Source of the DNA: Lolium rigidum
Lineage: Eukaryota; Streptophyta; Magnoliopsida; Poales; Poaceae
Direction of reading: 5' to 3'
DNA length: 64,000 nucleotides
NCBI RefSeq assembly: GCF_022539505.1
Contig: NC_061510.1
Span: 281,912,715-281,976,714 of the forward strand
In this document: positions 55,484 to 64,000 of the stretch, in pieces
Numbering within the stretch: the first letter of the stretch is position 1
Layout: every line of letters begins with the position of its first letter
Notes under the pieces: model-generated
Told to the model about the DNA's origin: nothing
What the model saw: only the letters and a program-made list of their open reading frames with translations
The model's database searches: none
Translations under genes and position numbers: made by a program

Positions 55484-55863
55484 GGGGAACAGTCGGCGCC
55501 GTCATCGTTGTATTTCTCCTGTACAAGCCCTTTGTTAGATGGGCCGCGAGGAGACGGGCGGCGATCGCCCGCCGCAACGTCGTGAAGACTATCAGGAGCA
55601 TGGCCCTGAAAGAGTTACGCAGCGAGCTGCCTCTAGGCAATGAGGCAGAGGAGTGTGCGGTGTGCCTAGAGGATTACGAGGAGGAAGTGGAGGTGGCGAA
55701 GCTAGACTGCAGACACCACTACCACGACAGGTGCGTGAGGTGCTGGGTTGCCGAGGGACAGCCTACGTGCCCCCTCTGCGAGATGGCCGTCGTTTGGGCT
55801 TATGTAGATTCTATATACCATGTATTGATGTGTATGTGGTGTGTGTATACAATACATTTCTAG
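55484..55863 (+). pseudogene. RING-H2 finger protein copy 2, start codon deleted
   Basis: The homologous frame begins GGTVGAVIVVFLLYKPFVRW, but the ATG of copy 1 is gone; upstream in-frame codons contain no ATG, and the first one is at 55600 (MALKELRSELPLGN), after the membrane segment. The RING itself is complete here: CAVC, C78-R-H-H-Y-H-D-R-C and CPLC. The C-terminus differs from copy 1 (VVWAYVDSIYHVLMCMW...), with the stop at 55861-55863. A truncated soluble RING of about 87 residues could still be made from 55600. Confidence 0.65.
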
Positions 55864-56144
55864 ACAATGTATTGTGAGGTTTAAAGTTTAATATGGAGTA
55901 GATATATTTTTTATTGATCAACTTGTATGCATGTACTATTTACTATAGGGCTTTTACCGTGAAACGTTGTACTACAGGGACAGAGACAAGGGGGGACGAG
56001 GGGGGGCTGCCCCCCCCCCCCCCCATGCTCATGATTTTCCTTTAAACACAAGCCATGTCATCTCCTTATTTGTTGATTTTAGCTAGTTCCGCCCCCCTTA
56101 TACTAAGGTTGCCCCCCTTATATTTCATTCCTGGCTCCGTCCTG

Positions 56145-56831
56145 TGGGCCAATTGAAAACAGAATAAAAATCTACAATGTCCGCAAATGCCAATGTGATA
56201 CAACACTCTGAATGGGAAAAAACGGGGCGGTCATCGTTTAGATGTGATAACTGGAAACAAAAAGGAACTTTTGCGCAGCTAGTTTCACTGTTTGAATTAT
56301 CTATTGAGCAGTGGACGATCAAGCAACAGTTCCCATTACATAGTGTAATACTGGATAAAGAAAACATATATTTAATTTCCTTTTTTTTGAGGGAAACATA
56401 TATTTAATTTCCTATATATACTTATAAAAATCTCCCCATGGTCACATGAGGAGTGGGTCCCCGAATCTGTCAAGACTCCAAGACCAACTGAAACTATCAA
56501 GGCCAAGCAACGGACTGGCGCTCGCCCTGAGAGGCTCATCTAGCTCGTGGGCTGTAAGGCCAAGTCCAAGGACAATCCAAGACCCAAGTGTGACCAGTGG
56601 TGGCCCACGTTATTTTAGCTGCGCTCCTAGCCAAGAATAGGCACATTACGACTAGAAGGGGTGTTTCACAGTTTGATCAGCCTATAACATCTTAACTATT
56701 ATATTGCAGTCCGTACGTCATAAAAAATGTTTGATATTAAATATCAGAATCATCTTGGTGTTAAACACCTACCGCTTGATATCTAACCGTCTATGCTCTA
56801 CCCGGATCAAAATTTCCTAAGCACGGATCAC
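56145..56831. other. intergenic, nothing recognised
   Basis: Flank between the RING duplication and the MULE. No protein-like frame. The last 30 bp are the first half of a host tandem repeat (see 56805-58024). Confidence 0.4.
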
Positions 56832-58024
56832 TTTCCAAAAGAGGTATTAGCACCCCAGGTACATCAACTTGTTAAGTTGGAGCAAATTCATACAACAACT
56901 TGTAAACTGAACTCTGCAGTACACAAACTTGCACTGGTGGAGCAAATAGGTACAAGAGCAATCAGAGAGCGACGTGTGGCGTTGTATTTTTTGCAAAAAA
57001 GACCCTTTCATTTTTTATCTTAAACTTTGTAACCATGGAGCTGCCTTACATGCTGATCCCACCTGTCAGTTGCCTACATAAATAATTAAAACTATATAGA
57101 CGGAGTGGGGATTCAAACTCGCGATCAAACAATACAGCACATACGTCATTGCCACTACAACACACATCAATTTGCTAAACATGCTGGACATTATCTTTTA
57201 TCTCTAGTCTGTGAATACTTGATCTAAACATTGAATATTTCAGTTACGCAAAGAAACTGCATACTGCTGTTTTGTCTTTTATTTATAGAGTCCGTATTAG
57301 CAACTCTTTAGGTTTATGCTTTCGTGGTATCTTAGCAGGAACTACTGATAAACAATGGGTGGGATCTATATCAAGTGCTTCACATTCTCATATTCCTTGT
57401 GCCGCTATATAAGAATATGCATTGTTTCGACGTTTTGAATCTATGCTGGCAGCTTTGTGTGTTATGCTTCCACATTATTTACTGATAGCTATTGATGAAC
57501 AATGTATAGTTGTTCGCAAAAAAAAAGGTAATATGCAGGTACAGGTTACTCCTTCGCGCCACTCATATAATAAGATGATGTCCTGTAAACGTGTATGAAG
57601 TGTGGCTAGGTATGATGGTAAGTCTGCGTTGATTGCATTGTTACATTGCAAGTTCGAATCTTCACCTCTGCATTGCCAGTTTTAACTTTTTATGTAGACC
57701 ACTGACGGGTGGGACTAGCCTCTAAAGCAGCTCTATGGTTACAAGTTCAAAAGAAAAACACATAGGGGTGTTTCTGCAAAAAATACAACGCCACATGTCA
57801 CATTCTGATTGCTTTTGTACCTATTTGCTCCCGCGGTACAAGTTTGCGTACTGCAGAGTTCACTTTACAAGTTGTTGTATGAATTTGCTCCGGCTTAACA
57901 AGTTGATGTACCTGGGGTGCTAATACCTCTTTCCAAAATCAACCCCACGAGGAGTAAAACCGTCCTGCCTAATATTTCCTAAACACGGATCACTTTCCAA
58001 AATCAACGGCACGAGGAGTAAAAT
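56805..58024. repeat. Host approx. 85-bp tandem repeat, first unit split by the MULE
   Basis: With the MULE removed, two units follow each other: ATTTCCTAAGCACGGATCAC ... TTTCCAAAATCAACCCCACG ... CTGCCTAAT and TATTTCCTAAACACGGATCA ... TTTCCAAAATCAACGGCACG ... CTGCCTAAT. This independently confirms the MULE boundaries. Confidence 0.78.
56841..57929. mobile_element. Non-autonomous MULE with long TIRs and 9-bp target duplication
   Basis: TTTCCAAAA occurs at 56832-56840 and 57930-57938, a perfect 9-bp duplication as made by Mutator transposases. The ends are inverted repeats starting GAGGTATTAGCACCCCAGGT and staying recognisably similar for about 300 bp each (for example TGTGGCGTTGTATTTTTTGC in both arms). 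The 1089-bp element has only about 450 bp between arms and no transposase. Both arms contain an AAACTCGCGATC / GATTCGAACTTG stretch resembling a tRNA T-arm, common in MULE ends. Confidence 0.93.
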
Positions 58025-58877
58025 CGCGCTGCCTAATAAGGAAGTAAACATGGAATATTAATTGCGAGATGGCGAGGGTCAAGTAATCGGCATAGTGAAT
58101 TAGGAGATTGAGTTTCTCAAGCACTAACTCTTCTCCTAATTTGTGTCATTGATTGGCTCCTACTACCAAATTGTCGTGGAGGCGGGCAAGGAGAAACAAG
58201 AGCGCCATCGGGTAAATCCTCTCTGCATGACCATCGGCATCCCTGCACACCTCCCCACCTCCACGAGTTCTCCCTCTCCTCCACGAGAGAGCACACAATG
58301 GGCGAAGGCTGGGAGGGCTGACGTCTACAGTAGCGGGGCGGCCGCTGCCTTAGGTCGGCGGCGGGTGGTGGCTGAACCTCGGCCTATCCCCTCCCCGTCT
58401 TCCATCTTCTCTATGCTATATACCCTCATAGATCTTTCTCTATCTGATTTCATGGTTGTATGATCCAGGTGCTTACCATGGATTGACTGCAGGTGGATTA
58501 GTGTAGAGCAGGCTGGAGGCGTGGATGGACCAGCCACGAGGCTGTTACGCGACCTTCTGTCACCAACTTAACCAAGACTACAACGAACCTTCTGTCTATC
58601 GTGTTGCTCCATGACCAACGTGAGCAGCAATTCCATGTTCTTACATTTCTCTTGTTTGATTAATATGAGATATTTGCATGTTCATGGCCAGTCCGCAGCC
58701 CTTGCGTGCTCCAAGCCACAGCCCTGGCAGCAATATACTCATGTACATGGTAAAAAAAAAACTGAACTAGCGGTTTCCTGCCAATATACTTAGGTTAATG
58801 AATCAGAGACAATTGTTTTAATTTGTATATGGAAGTGGCTGCCAATGCAGTTTCCTGCCAATTTATTTTTAGTATGG
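58025..58877. other. intergenic, nothing recognised
   Basis: Holds a small hairpin (AATTAGGAGA ... TCTCCTAATT, about 58098-58141). CT-rich DNA at 58240-58290 and 58390-58440 looks leader-like, but no gene could be built. Confidence 0.35.
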
Positions 58878-59339
58878 TTTCACTGGTAGAAAAAAGGGCT
58901 TCGGTCGCGGTTCGCAACTGCCATTGGTCGCGGTTGCGCAACCGCGACCAATTAAGCGCGACTAAAGGCCCCCCCTTTAGTTGCGGTTCCTTACGAACCG
59001 CGACTAAAGCCCCGTCCACGTGGGCGGCAGGCGAGCGCCAGGGCGGAGGACCTTTAGTCGCGGTTCTGCTGGCCAACCGCGACTAAAGGCCTCCGCAGGG
59101 TTTAGGGTTTAGCCCCCTGCCCCTAAATCTGGTTTCTTTTTAATTTGTATTGTTTTATTTCTTTTGGGTTTTAATTTTGAAGGAGTTTCACATATTCTAC
59201 GGTACTACATACATGCATATGAATGTACAATTTCAAACAAATTTGAAATTAGAACCAAAAAGAATTCAAGAGGAATATACAATATATATTCAATATCGGA
59301 TGACCATATACAATTTTGAACAAGTTTCCATACATAATT

Positions 59340-59688
59340 TAGTGCATATGAAGTTCTACGTCCTCTACATAGTGTTCTCCTCTAGGATCGATGACTTCCC
59401 TCGCGAACCATCCGGCTAGTTCCTCTTGAAGTGGTCGGAAGCGAGCTTCGGACTAAGCGTCTTCCGGAGGTTATTCCTCTTGATGTTGTTCTCAGACGGC
59501 TGCCGCTCAGTGGTGTATCTCCGGATCCTCTCACAAACATAGTATCCACATAGATTGGTCCCCGGTGGCTGAATATCCCCAGTCCCAGACACTGCCCTTT
59601 TAAATTGTAGCACTTTTTTGAATTCACCGACCTTTTCATCTACGAACCGTCTCCAAACCCTACGAGGCAAAGAAAAGTAAATGAACAA
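59340..59688 (-). pseudogene. Ulp1-like (C48) protease C-terminus in the CACTA element
   Basis: Minus-strand frame reading RVWRRFVDEKVGEFKKVLQF, VSGTGDIQPPGTNLCGYYVC and ERIRRYTTERQPSEN. PPGTNLCGYYVCE contains the catalytic cysteine of the Ulp1-type second gene of grass CACTA elements. After SDHFKRN the frame stops, but a one-base shift restores EELAGWFAREVIDPRGEHY. The catalytic His and Asp exons were not found between 59.7 and 60.1 kb, so only the last part of the gene survives. Confidence 0.62.
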
Positions 59689-59711
59689 GAGAGTTATTAA
59701 TTAGTTATTTG

Positions 59712-59879
59712 ATATTAGGAAATGAACGAAATAGGCCGATCGATATAGAGCGCAAATGAATGAAAATAATTACTTTTGCATTATTTTTCTCATGTCGGCC
59801 CAAAGCGCCGGATCCATATTAGGAAATGAACGAAATAGGCCGATCGATATAGAGCGCAAATGAATGAAAATAATTACTT
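59712..59879. repeat. Perfect 64-bp direct repeat
   Basis: Positions 59712-59775 and 59816-59879 are identical (ATATTAGGAAATGAACGAAA ... AATAATTACTT) with a 40-bp spacer. It lies at the break between the Ulp1 remnant and the tnp2 gene and looks like the footprint of a local duplication or repair event. Confidence 0.95.
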
Positions 59880-59964
59880 AGAAGGCGACGACTACCAGTA
59901 CAACGGCGGCGACTATGAAGACTACGAGTATGCATATTATACGCCTAGGCAAGAGTATGACTAA
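59880..59964 (+). pseudogene. Plus-strand Asp/Tyr-rich C-terminal fragment
   Basis: EGDDYQYNGGDYEDYEYAYY followed by TPRQEYD and a stop, directly after the 64-bp repeat. It is opposite in strand to the other genes of the element. It looks like the last exon of some gene; the family was not recognised. Confidence 0.3.
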
Positions 59965-60105
59965 ATCACGTACTCCAAATTTCATGTATCATCAGTGCTA
60001 TCTCGAATCAATCGAATCATTCGAAAATGGACACCAGAACACATCACGGATAATATAATTCACATGATCCATTCAACAAAGTTTGGTACAATAAATTATT
60101 ACACA

Positions 60106-63100
60106 TCATTTCTTCCCTTGTGTCCCTGCTTGCTTACGATTGGGCCGTATCCATGGAGCATCCTCATCATTTAACTTAATGCTTGGGTCGGTGTTCACTT
60201 TGAAGGGCGGAATTTCACCAAACATATTATAATCTTCTGATATGTCTGTCTTGTCCTCCACTCCCACGATGTTTCTTTTCCCTGAAAGAACAATGTGGCT
60301 CTTTGGATCATCGCATGATGTACTGATCGTTTTCTTATCTTTCCGTTTCCTCGGTTTGCTACTCATGTCCTTCACATAGAAAACCTAAGCGACATCTTTC
60401 GCTAGGACGAATGGTTCGTCAAGGTAACCAAGATTGTTGAAATCCACCATTGTCATTCCGTATTGCTGGTCCACCTTTACCCCACCACCTGTTAGCTTGA
60501 ACCATTTGCACCGGAACAAAGGGACCTTAAAGGATGGTCCATAGTCAAGTTCCCATATCTCCTCTATGTAACCATAATATGTGACCTTTTGCCCATTCTC
60601 GGTTGCTGCATCAAAGCGGACACCACTGTTTTGGTTGGTGCTCTTTTTATCTTGGGCGATCGTGTAAAATGTATTCCCATTTATCTCGTACCCTTGGAAA
60701 GTCGTTATAGTCAAAGATGGTGTCTTGGCCAACATGTACAGCTGATCTACAACATCAATGTCATTCATTAAATGTTTTCTCAACCAACTGCCGAAAGTCT
60801 CCATGTGGGCCTTCCTAATCTAGGATTCAGGCTTCCCGGGTTGTCCGAGCGTAAAATATTCTTGTGTTTCTCAAAGTACGGAGCCACCAAGCTGGAATTG
60901 GTCAGAACTGTGTGGTGTGCTTCAGTCAGAGAATGGCCATCCATACATATCGTTGATTTCCTTCCGATCGTGCCTTTTCCACTTAGTCTCCCCTTGTGTT
61001 GCGATCGAGGAAGACCAATCGGCTTAAGGTCAGGAACAAAGTCAACACAAAACTCAATTACCTCCTCATTTCCATAGCCCTTGGCGATGCTTCCTTCTGG
61101 CCTAGCACGGTTACGAACATATTTCTTTAATACTCCCATGAACCTCTCGAAGGGGAACATATTGTGTAGAAATACAGGACCGAGAATGGAAATCTCTTCG
61201 ACTAGGTGAACCAGGAGGTGCGTCATAATATTGAAGAAGGATGGCGGGAACACCAACTCGAAACTGACAAGACATTGGACCACATCGTTATGTAACCGTG
61301 GTAGAACTTCCGGATTGATTACCTTCCGAGAGATTGCATTGAGGAATGCCAATAGCTTCACAATGGCTACTCGAACATTTTCCGGCAGAGCCCCTCAAAG
61401 CAATCGGAAGCAATTGCGTCATAATCACGTGGCGGTCGTGAGACTTCGGGTTTTGGAACTTTTTCTCCGCCATGTTTATTATTCCCTTTATATTGGACGA
61501 GAATCCAGACGGGACCTTCATACTCGCTCGGGCATTCAAAAAAGATGACCTTCTCTTCTTTGGTAAGAGCGTAGCCGGCACGACCTTGAAACCATTCCGG
61601 ATGCCGGTCATCGGGGTCTTTCAAACGTTGCTTGGTCCTCGCCGTGCTTCCTTTGTATCATTTGTCTTCCCATACACGCCCAAGAAGCTTAGGAGGTTCA
61701 CGCAAATATTCTTCGTAACATGCATCACGTCGATTGCGGAGCGGACATCTAGGACTTTCCAATATTCTAGCTCCCGAATATAGATTTCTTCTTCCACATG
61801 GGTGCGTGCCCGTCGGCTCCCTTCGGAATTGATTGTCCGCCGGGACCCTTTCCAAAGATGACTTTCAAATCCTTGACCATATAAAATACCTCAGCACCGG
61901 TGCGTTCCGCGAGCTTCGGCCGGTGATCTGCCTTGCCGTTGTAATGCTTGCCTTTCTTTCTTACTCGGATGAATTTTCGGAAGAAATCGACGATGCCCAA
62001 GGTACACGTTCTTCTTACAATTTGGCAAATGTACACTTTCGGTCTCATGTAAGCGGTGCGTGCATGCATTGTATCCCTTATTTGACAGTCCCGAAAGGTT
62101 ACTAAGAGCAGGCCAATCGTTGATTGTTACGAAAAGCAACGCTCGTAGGTCAAATTCCTCTTCTTTGTGCTCATCCCACACACGGACACCAGGTCTGCCC
62201 CACAACTGTAAAAGTTCATCAACTAATGGCCTTAGGTACACATCGATATCGTTGCCGGGTTGCTTCGGACCTTGGATGAGCACTGGCATCATAATGAACT
62301 TCCGCTTCATGCACAACCAAGCAGGAAGGTTGTAGATGCATAGAGTCATGGGCCGAGTGCTATGGCTGGAGCTCTGCTCGCCGAAAGGATTCATGCCATC
62401 TGTACTTAGACCAAATCTTATGTTCCTTGCGTCAGCTGCAAAATCTTTGAACTCTCTGTCGATCTTTCTCCATTGCGTTCCATCTGCGGGGTGTCTCAGC
62501 TGCCCGTCCGACTTACGGTCCTCTTTGTGCCATCGCAACAACTTGGCATGCTCTTTGTTCCTGAACAGACGTTTCAACCGTGCTATTATAGGAGCATACC
62601 ACATCACCTTGGCGGGAACCCTGTTCCTGGGTTTCTGGCCCTCAACATCGTCACCAGGGTCATCGCCTCGATCTTATAACGCAATGCAGGTGCATACCGG
62701 GCATTCATTCAAATTCTCGTATTCACCGCGGTAGAGGATGCGATCGTTGATGCATGCATGTATCTTCGAACCTCTAAACCTAGAGGGCGGACAACCTTCT
62801 TTGCTTCGTACGTACTTGGAGGGCAACTCGTTACTCTTTGGAAACATATTCTTCAACATTTTCAGCAAGTTTTCAAATCACGAGTCAGCTACACCTTCTC
62901 GTGCCTTCCATCTCAGCAAATCCGAGTGTGCAGCCCAGCTTTTTCAGACCATTATCGCATCCTCGGGTACAGCGACTTTTTGTGATCCTCTAACATGCGA
63001 TCCAAATTCTCCCTCTCCTTTTCAGTTTCGCAGCGTCTCCGTGCATCAGCAATGGTCCGACCAGGATCATCAGCGGGCTCATCACGTGCCTCTTCTTCAC

Positions 63101-63464
63101 CTTCCCCTTCACCTTCCCCTTCACCTTCCCCTTCACCTTCAGCATCCTCCATGAAAGTATCACCGAAATGATCAAGATAGTTTTCATCGATGAAATCATC
63201 CCCTTCTTCATCTTCTTCCATTATAACCCCTCTTTCTCCATGCTTGGTCCAAAAATTATAGCTTGGCATGAAACCGTGCCGAAGCAGGTGTAGGTGAACT
63301 TCTCTTGAGGAAGAGTAACCCTTCTGATTCTTACAGTCAACACATGGACAAATAAGAAAACCCTTCTGCTTGTTCGCATTAGCCACTACGATGAAATCTT
63401 TCAAACCCGTAGTGAACTCGCCGGAGAGTCGGTTACCGTACATCCATTGCCGATTCATCTGCAT
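60106..63464 (-). pseudogene. CACTA tnp2 transposase, all domains recognisable, frame-broken
   Basis: N to C: Transpos_assoc domain (WMYGNRLSGEFTTGLKDFIV, ICPCVDCKNQ, HLLRHGFMPSYNFWTKHGE; 63464-63230), an acidic linker with a GE repeat, then tnp2. This has MLKNMFPKSNELPSKY near 62840, NECPVC near 62700, FGLSTDGMNPFGEQSSSHST near 62390 and LPAWLCMKRKFIMMPVLIQG near 62310 (the DGxNPF block carries the catalytic Asp), plus RALLFVTINDWPALSNLSG. DUF4218-like QCLVSFELVFPPSFFNIMTH (61.27 kb) and FPFERFMGVLKKYVRNRARP follow. DUF4216-like KVTYYGYIEEIWELDYGPSF (60.57 kb) and a lysine-rich tail end it. Frame breaks lie near 62680, 61890, 61540, 61390 and 60830. Tnp2 binds the CACTA ends and excises the element; this copy cannot make a full product unless introns explain several breaks. 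Confidence 0.8.
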
Positions 63465-63468
63465 TATT

Positions 63469-64000
63469 ATAATATAAAATAATAATGGGATTTCTATTTT
63501 CGTGCCCCTGGCTCCTTAGTTGTGCTCAGTTTTCCCCAGCCCCTTAGTTTTTCCTCAGTTTTCCCCAAAACCTTGTCTGAAACCCGCAGAAGGAGCTCAG
63601 ACGGAAGGAATCCCGTTAGTTGACGTTGGTTGGTGCTGGCAAGTGGTGCCGCTGTTGGTGCCCCGCGAGTGGACACGTCTTCACTTATCCAGCATCATCG
63701 TGGGACCCACAACTTGTCCACGTTAAGTGCGCCGGACCCACAGCTTACCCGGGTGACCGTTGCAAAATGGGAGCCCGAGCCAGCCCCGCGCCCGTGCCCG
63801 TGCCATTGCTTCCCCTTTCTTTCTCCGCGCCCCATTGTTCTTCTTCTCCGCCGGCGGCAGCCCTTCTCCGGTAGGCGGGTGATGTCTAGTTTCTCTTCGA
63901 CCTCCCGTTCTTCATGGCCGCAGTATGGACCCGTGCCTTTGACAAGATGCCTCGACCGCCCACGCCAGGAGCCTGCGAAGCGGTCGATCACGCAAGACGG
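63469..64000. other. upstream DNA of the tnp2 gene, unassigned
   Basis: GTGCCCCTGGCTCCTTAGTT and repeated CTCAGTTTTCCCCA phrases to 63570, then GC-rich leader-like DNA. A minus-strand open frame (63695-63991) lacks any recognisable motif and runs in GC-rich DNA; I do not call it a gene. Confidence 0.35.

Larger units (their letters stand above)
54483..55950. repeat. About 730-bp tandem duplication containing the RING gene
   Basis: Copy 1 (about 54500-55230) and copy 2 (about 55255-55950) share GACTTGCAC(T/G)TGGCTCC-like starts, GGCTAGGCCATC, the RING coding region and ACTTGTATGCATGTACTATT ends. Copy 2 lacks about 60 bp found in copy 1 (TATGGCACAATTC to CTCTATGGCG), which removes the start codon. 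G-runs precede each copy. Confidence 0.85.
54392..56144. mobile_element. Possible hAT-type element carrying the RING-H2 duplication
   Basis: The left edge TAGTGGCGGAGCTTGCTAAG leads to a GGGGGCAAA tract; the right edge, reverse-complemented, reads CAGGACGGAGCCAGGAATGA and leads to GGGGGGCAA. CAGTGGCGGAGCCAGGA-type ends are frequent in plant hAT-related elements. A matching 8-bp target duplication was not found, so the element may be decayed or composite. The enclosed cargo is two copies of a RING-finger gene. Confidence 0.38.
58881..64000 (-). mobile_element. Large CACTA transposon, left end in window, right end beyond or not found
   Basis: CACTGGTAGAAAAAAGGGCT at 58881 is a CACTA terminus. 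The first 230 bp carry subterminal units in both orientations (GGTCGCGGTT / AACCGCGAC(T/C)AAAGG). Inside, on the minus strand, are a tnp2-type transposase with its usual partner domains and an Ulp1-like remnant, the two-gene content seen in some large grass CACTA elements. No second CACTA end was found before 64000. DNA from about 63470 may already be non-coding 5' sequence of the element or another insertion. Confidence 0.85.

Noticed and set aside
63695..63991. 98-codon minus-strand frame at the window end
   Set aside because: GC-rich leader-like DNA without recognisable motif, runs close to the window edge, and carries no sign of selection that can be judged from one sequence.
1..64000. 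CRISPR arrays, bacterial operons, riboswitches or viral genomes
   Set aside because: None seen. Direct repeats here are satellite units, LTRs or transposon duplications, and gene structures are eukaryotic with GT-AG introns.

Overview
The window looks like nuclear DNA of a grass, most likely a Triticeae species (wheat, Aegilops or barley relative). The evidence is dense, nested transposable elements of many classes (CACTA, MULE, hAT, Harbinger, Stowaway, LINE, Copia and Gypsy), genes with plant GT-AG introns, and an intronless GC-rich F-box/Kelch gene. Nothing bacterial, viral or organellar was seen. Most gene-like sequences are broken by small frameshifts. The clearly intact frames are the F-box/Kelch gene, a 130-codon hypothetical gene, one RING-type frame that has lost a zinc ligand, and the RNase H-integrase block of one retrotransposon.

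Layout. 0.7-2.1 kb: a complete small CACTA element (target duplication ATC) that contains a 5S-rRNA-derived stretch. 2.4-3.4 kb: AT-rich DNA full of TTACAACAAAAA motifs, bounded by palindromes. 3.8-5.9 kb: a frame-broken zf-XS zinc-finger gene. 6.2-6.5 kb: a tiny LINE tail with a 14-bp target duplication. 7.66-8.05 kb: an open hypothetical gene. 8.8-10.2 kb: a 347-bp tandem (satellite-like) array. 10.7-12.7 kb: a second frame-broken spliced gene. 13.1-14.9 kb: a divergent pair, a tail-anchored coiled-coil gene and a B3-like gene. 15.9-22.4 kb: an Ulp1-like protease gene convergent with a FAR1/MULE-type transposase, probably one decayed Mutator-type element. 23.3-23.8 kb: an LTR fragment. 24.07-25.16 kb: the F-box/Kelch gene, followed by a Stowaway MITE. 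26.5-28.0 kb: a 5'-truncated LINE (15-bp target duplication). 28.56-29.05 kb: a hAT-type MITE (8-bp duplication). 29.2-30.3 kb: Harbinger transposase remnants.

30.7-54.3 kb is LTR-retrotransposon territory. Element A (30722-38306, duplication gctgt) is a Ty3/gypsy Tat-type element on the minus strand, with protease, reverse transcriptase, RNase H and integrase but no recognisable capsid. A Copia element C (38456-54271, duplication ataac) is split by element B (42426-52016, duplication gcagt). B has the same LTRs and primer-binding site as A. It carries capsid and protease but no reverse transcriptase or integrase, plus a multi-exon plus-strand gene of the putative-gypsy-transposon (PF04195) type, antisense to gag-pol. 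A truncated copy of that antisense gene lies next to a 100-N gap in A. A and B are therefore complementary relatives.

54.3-56.1 kb: a tandemly duplicated RING-H2 gene between hAT-like ends; each copy has a different lesion. 56.84-57.93 kb: a long-TIR MULE with a 9-bp duplication, inserted in a host tandem repeat. 58.88 kb to beyond the window: a large CACTA element with a decayed tnp2 transposase and its own Ulp1-like remnant. All family names rest on motifs read by eye; no database search was possible.
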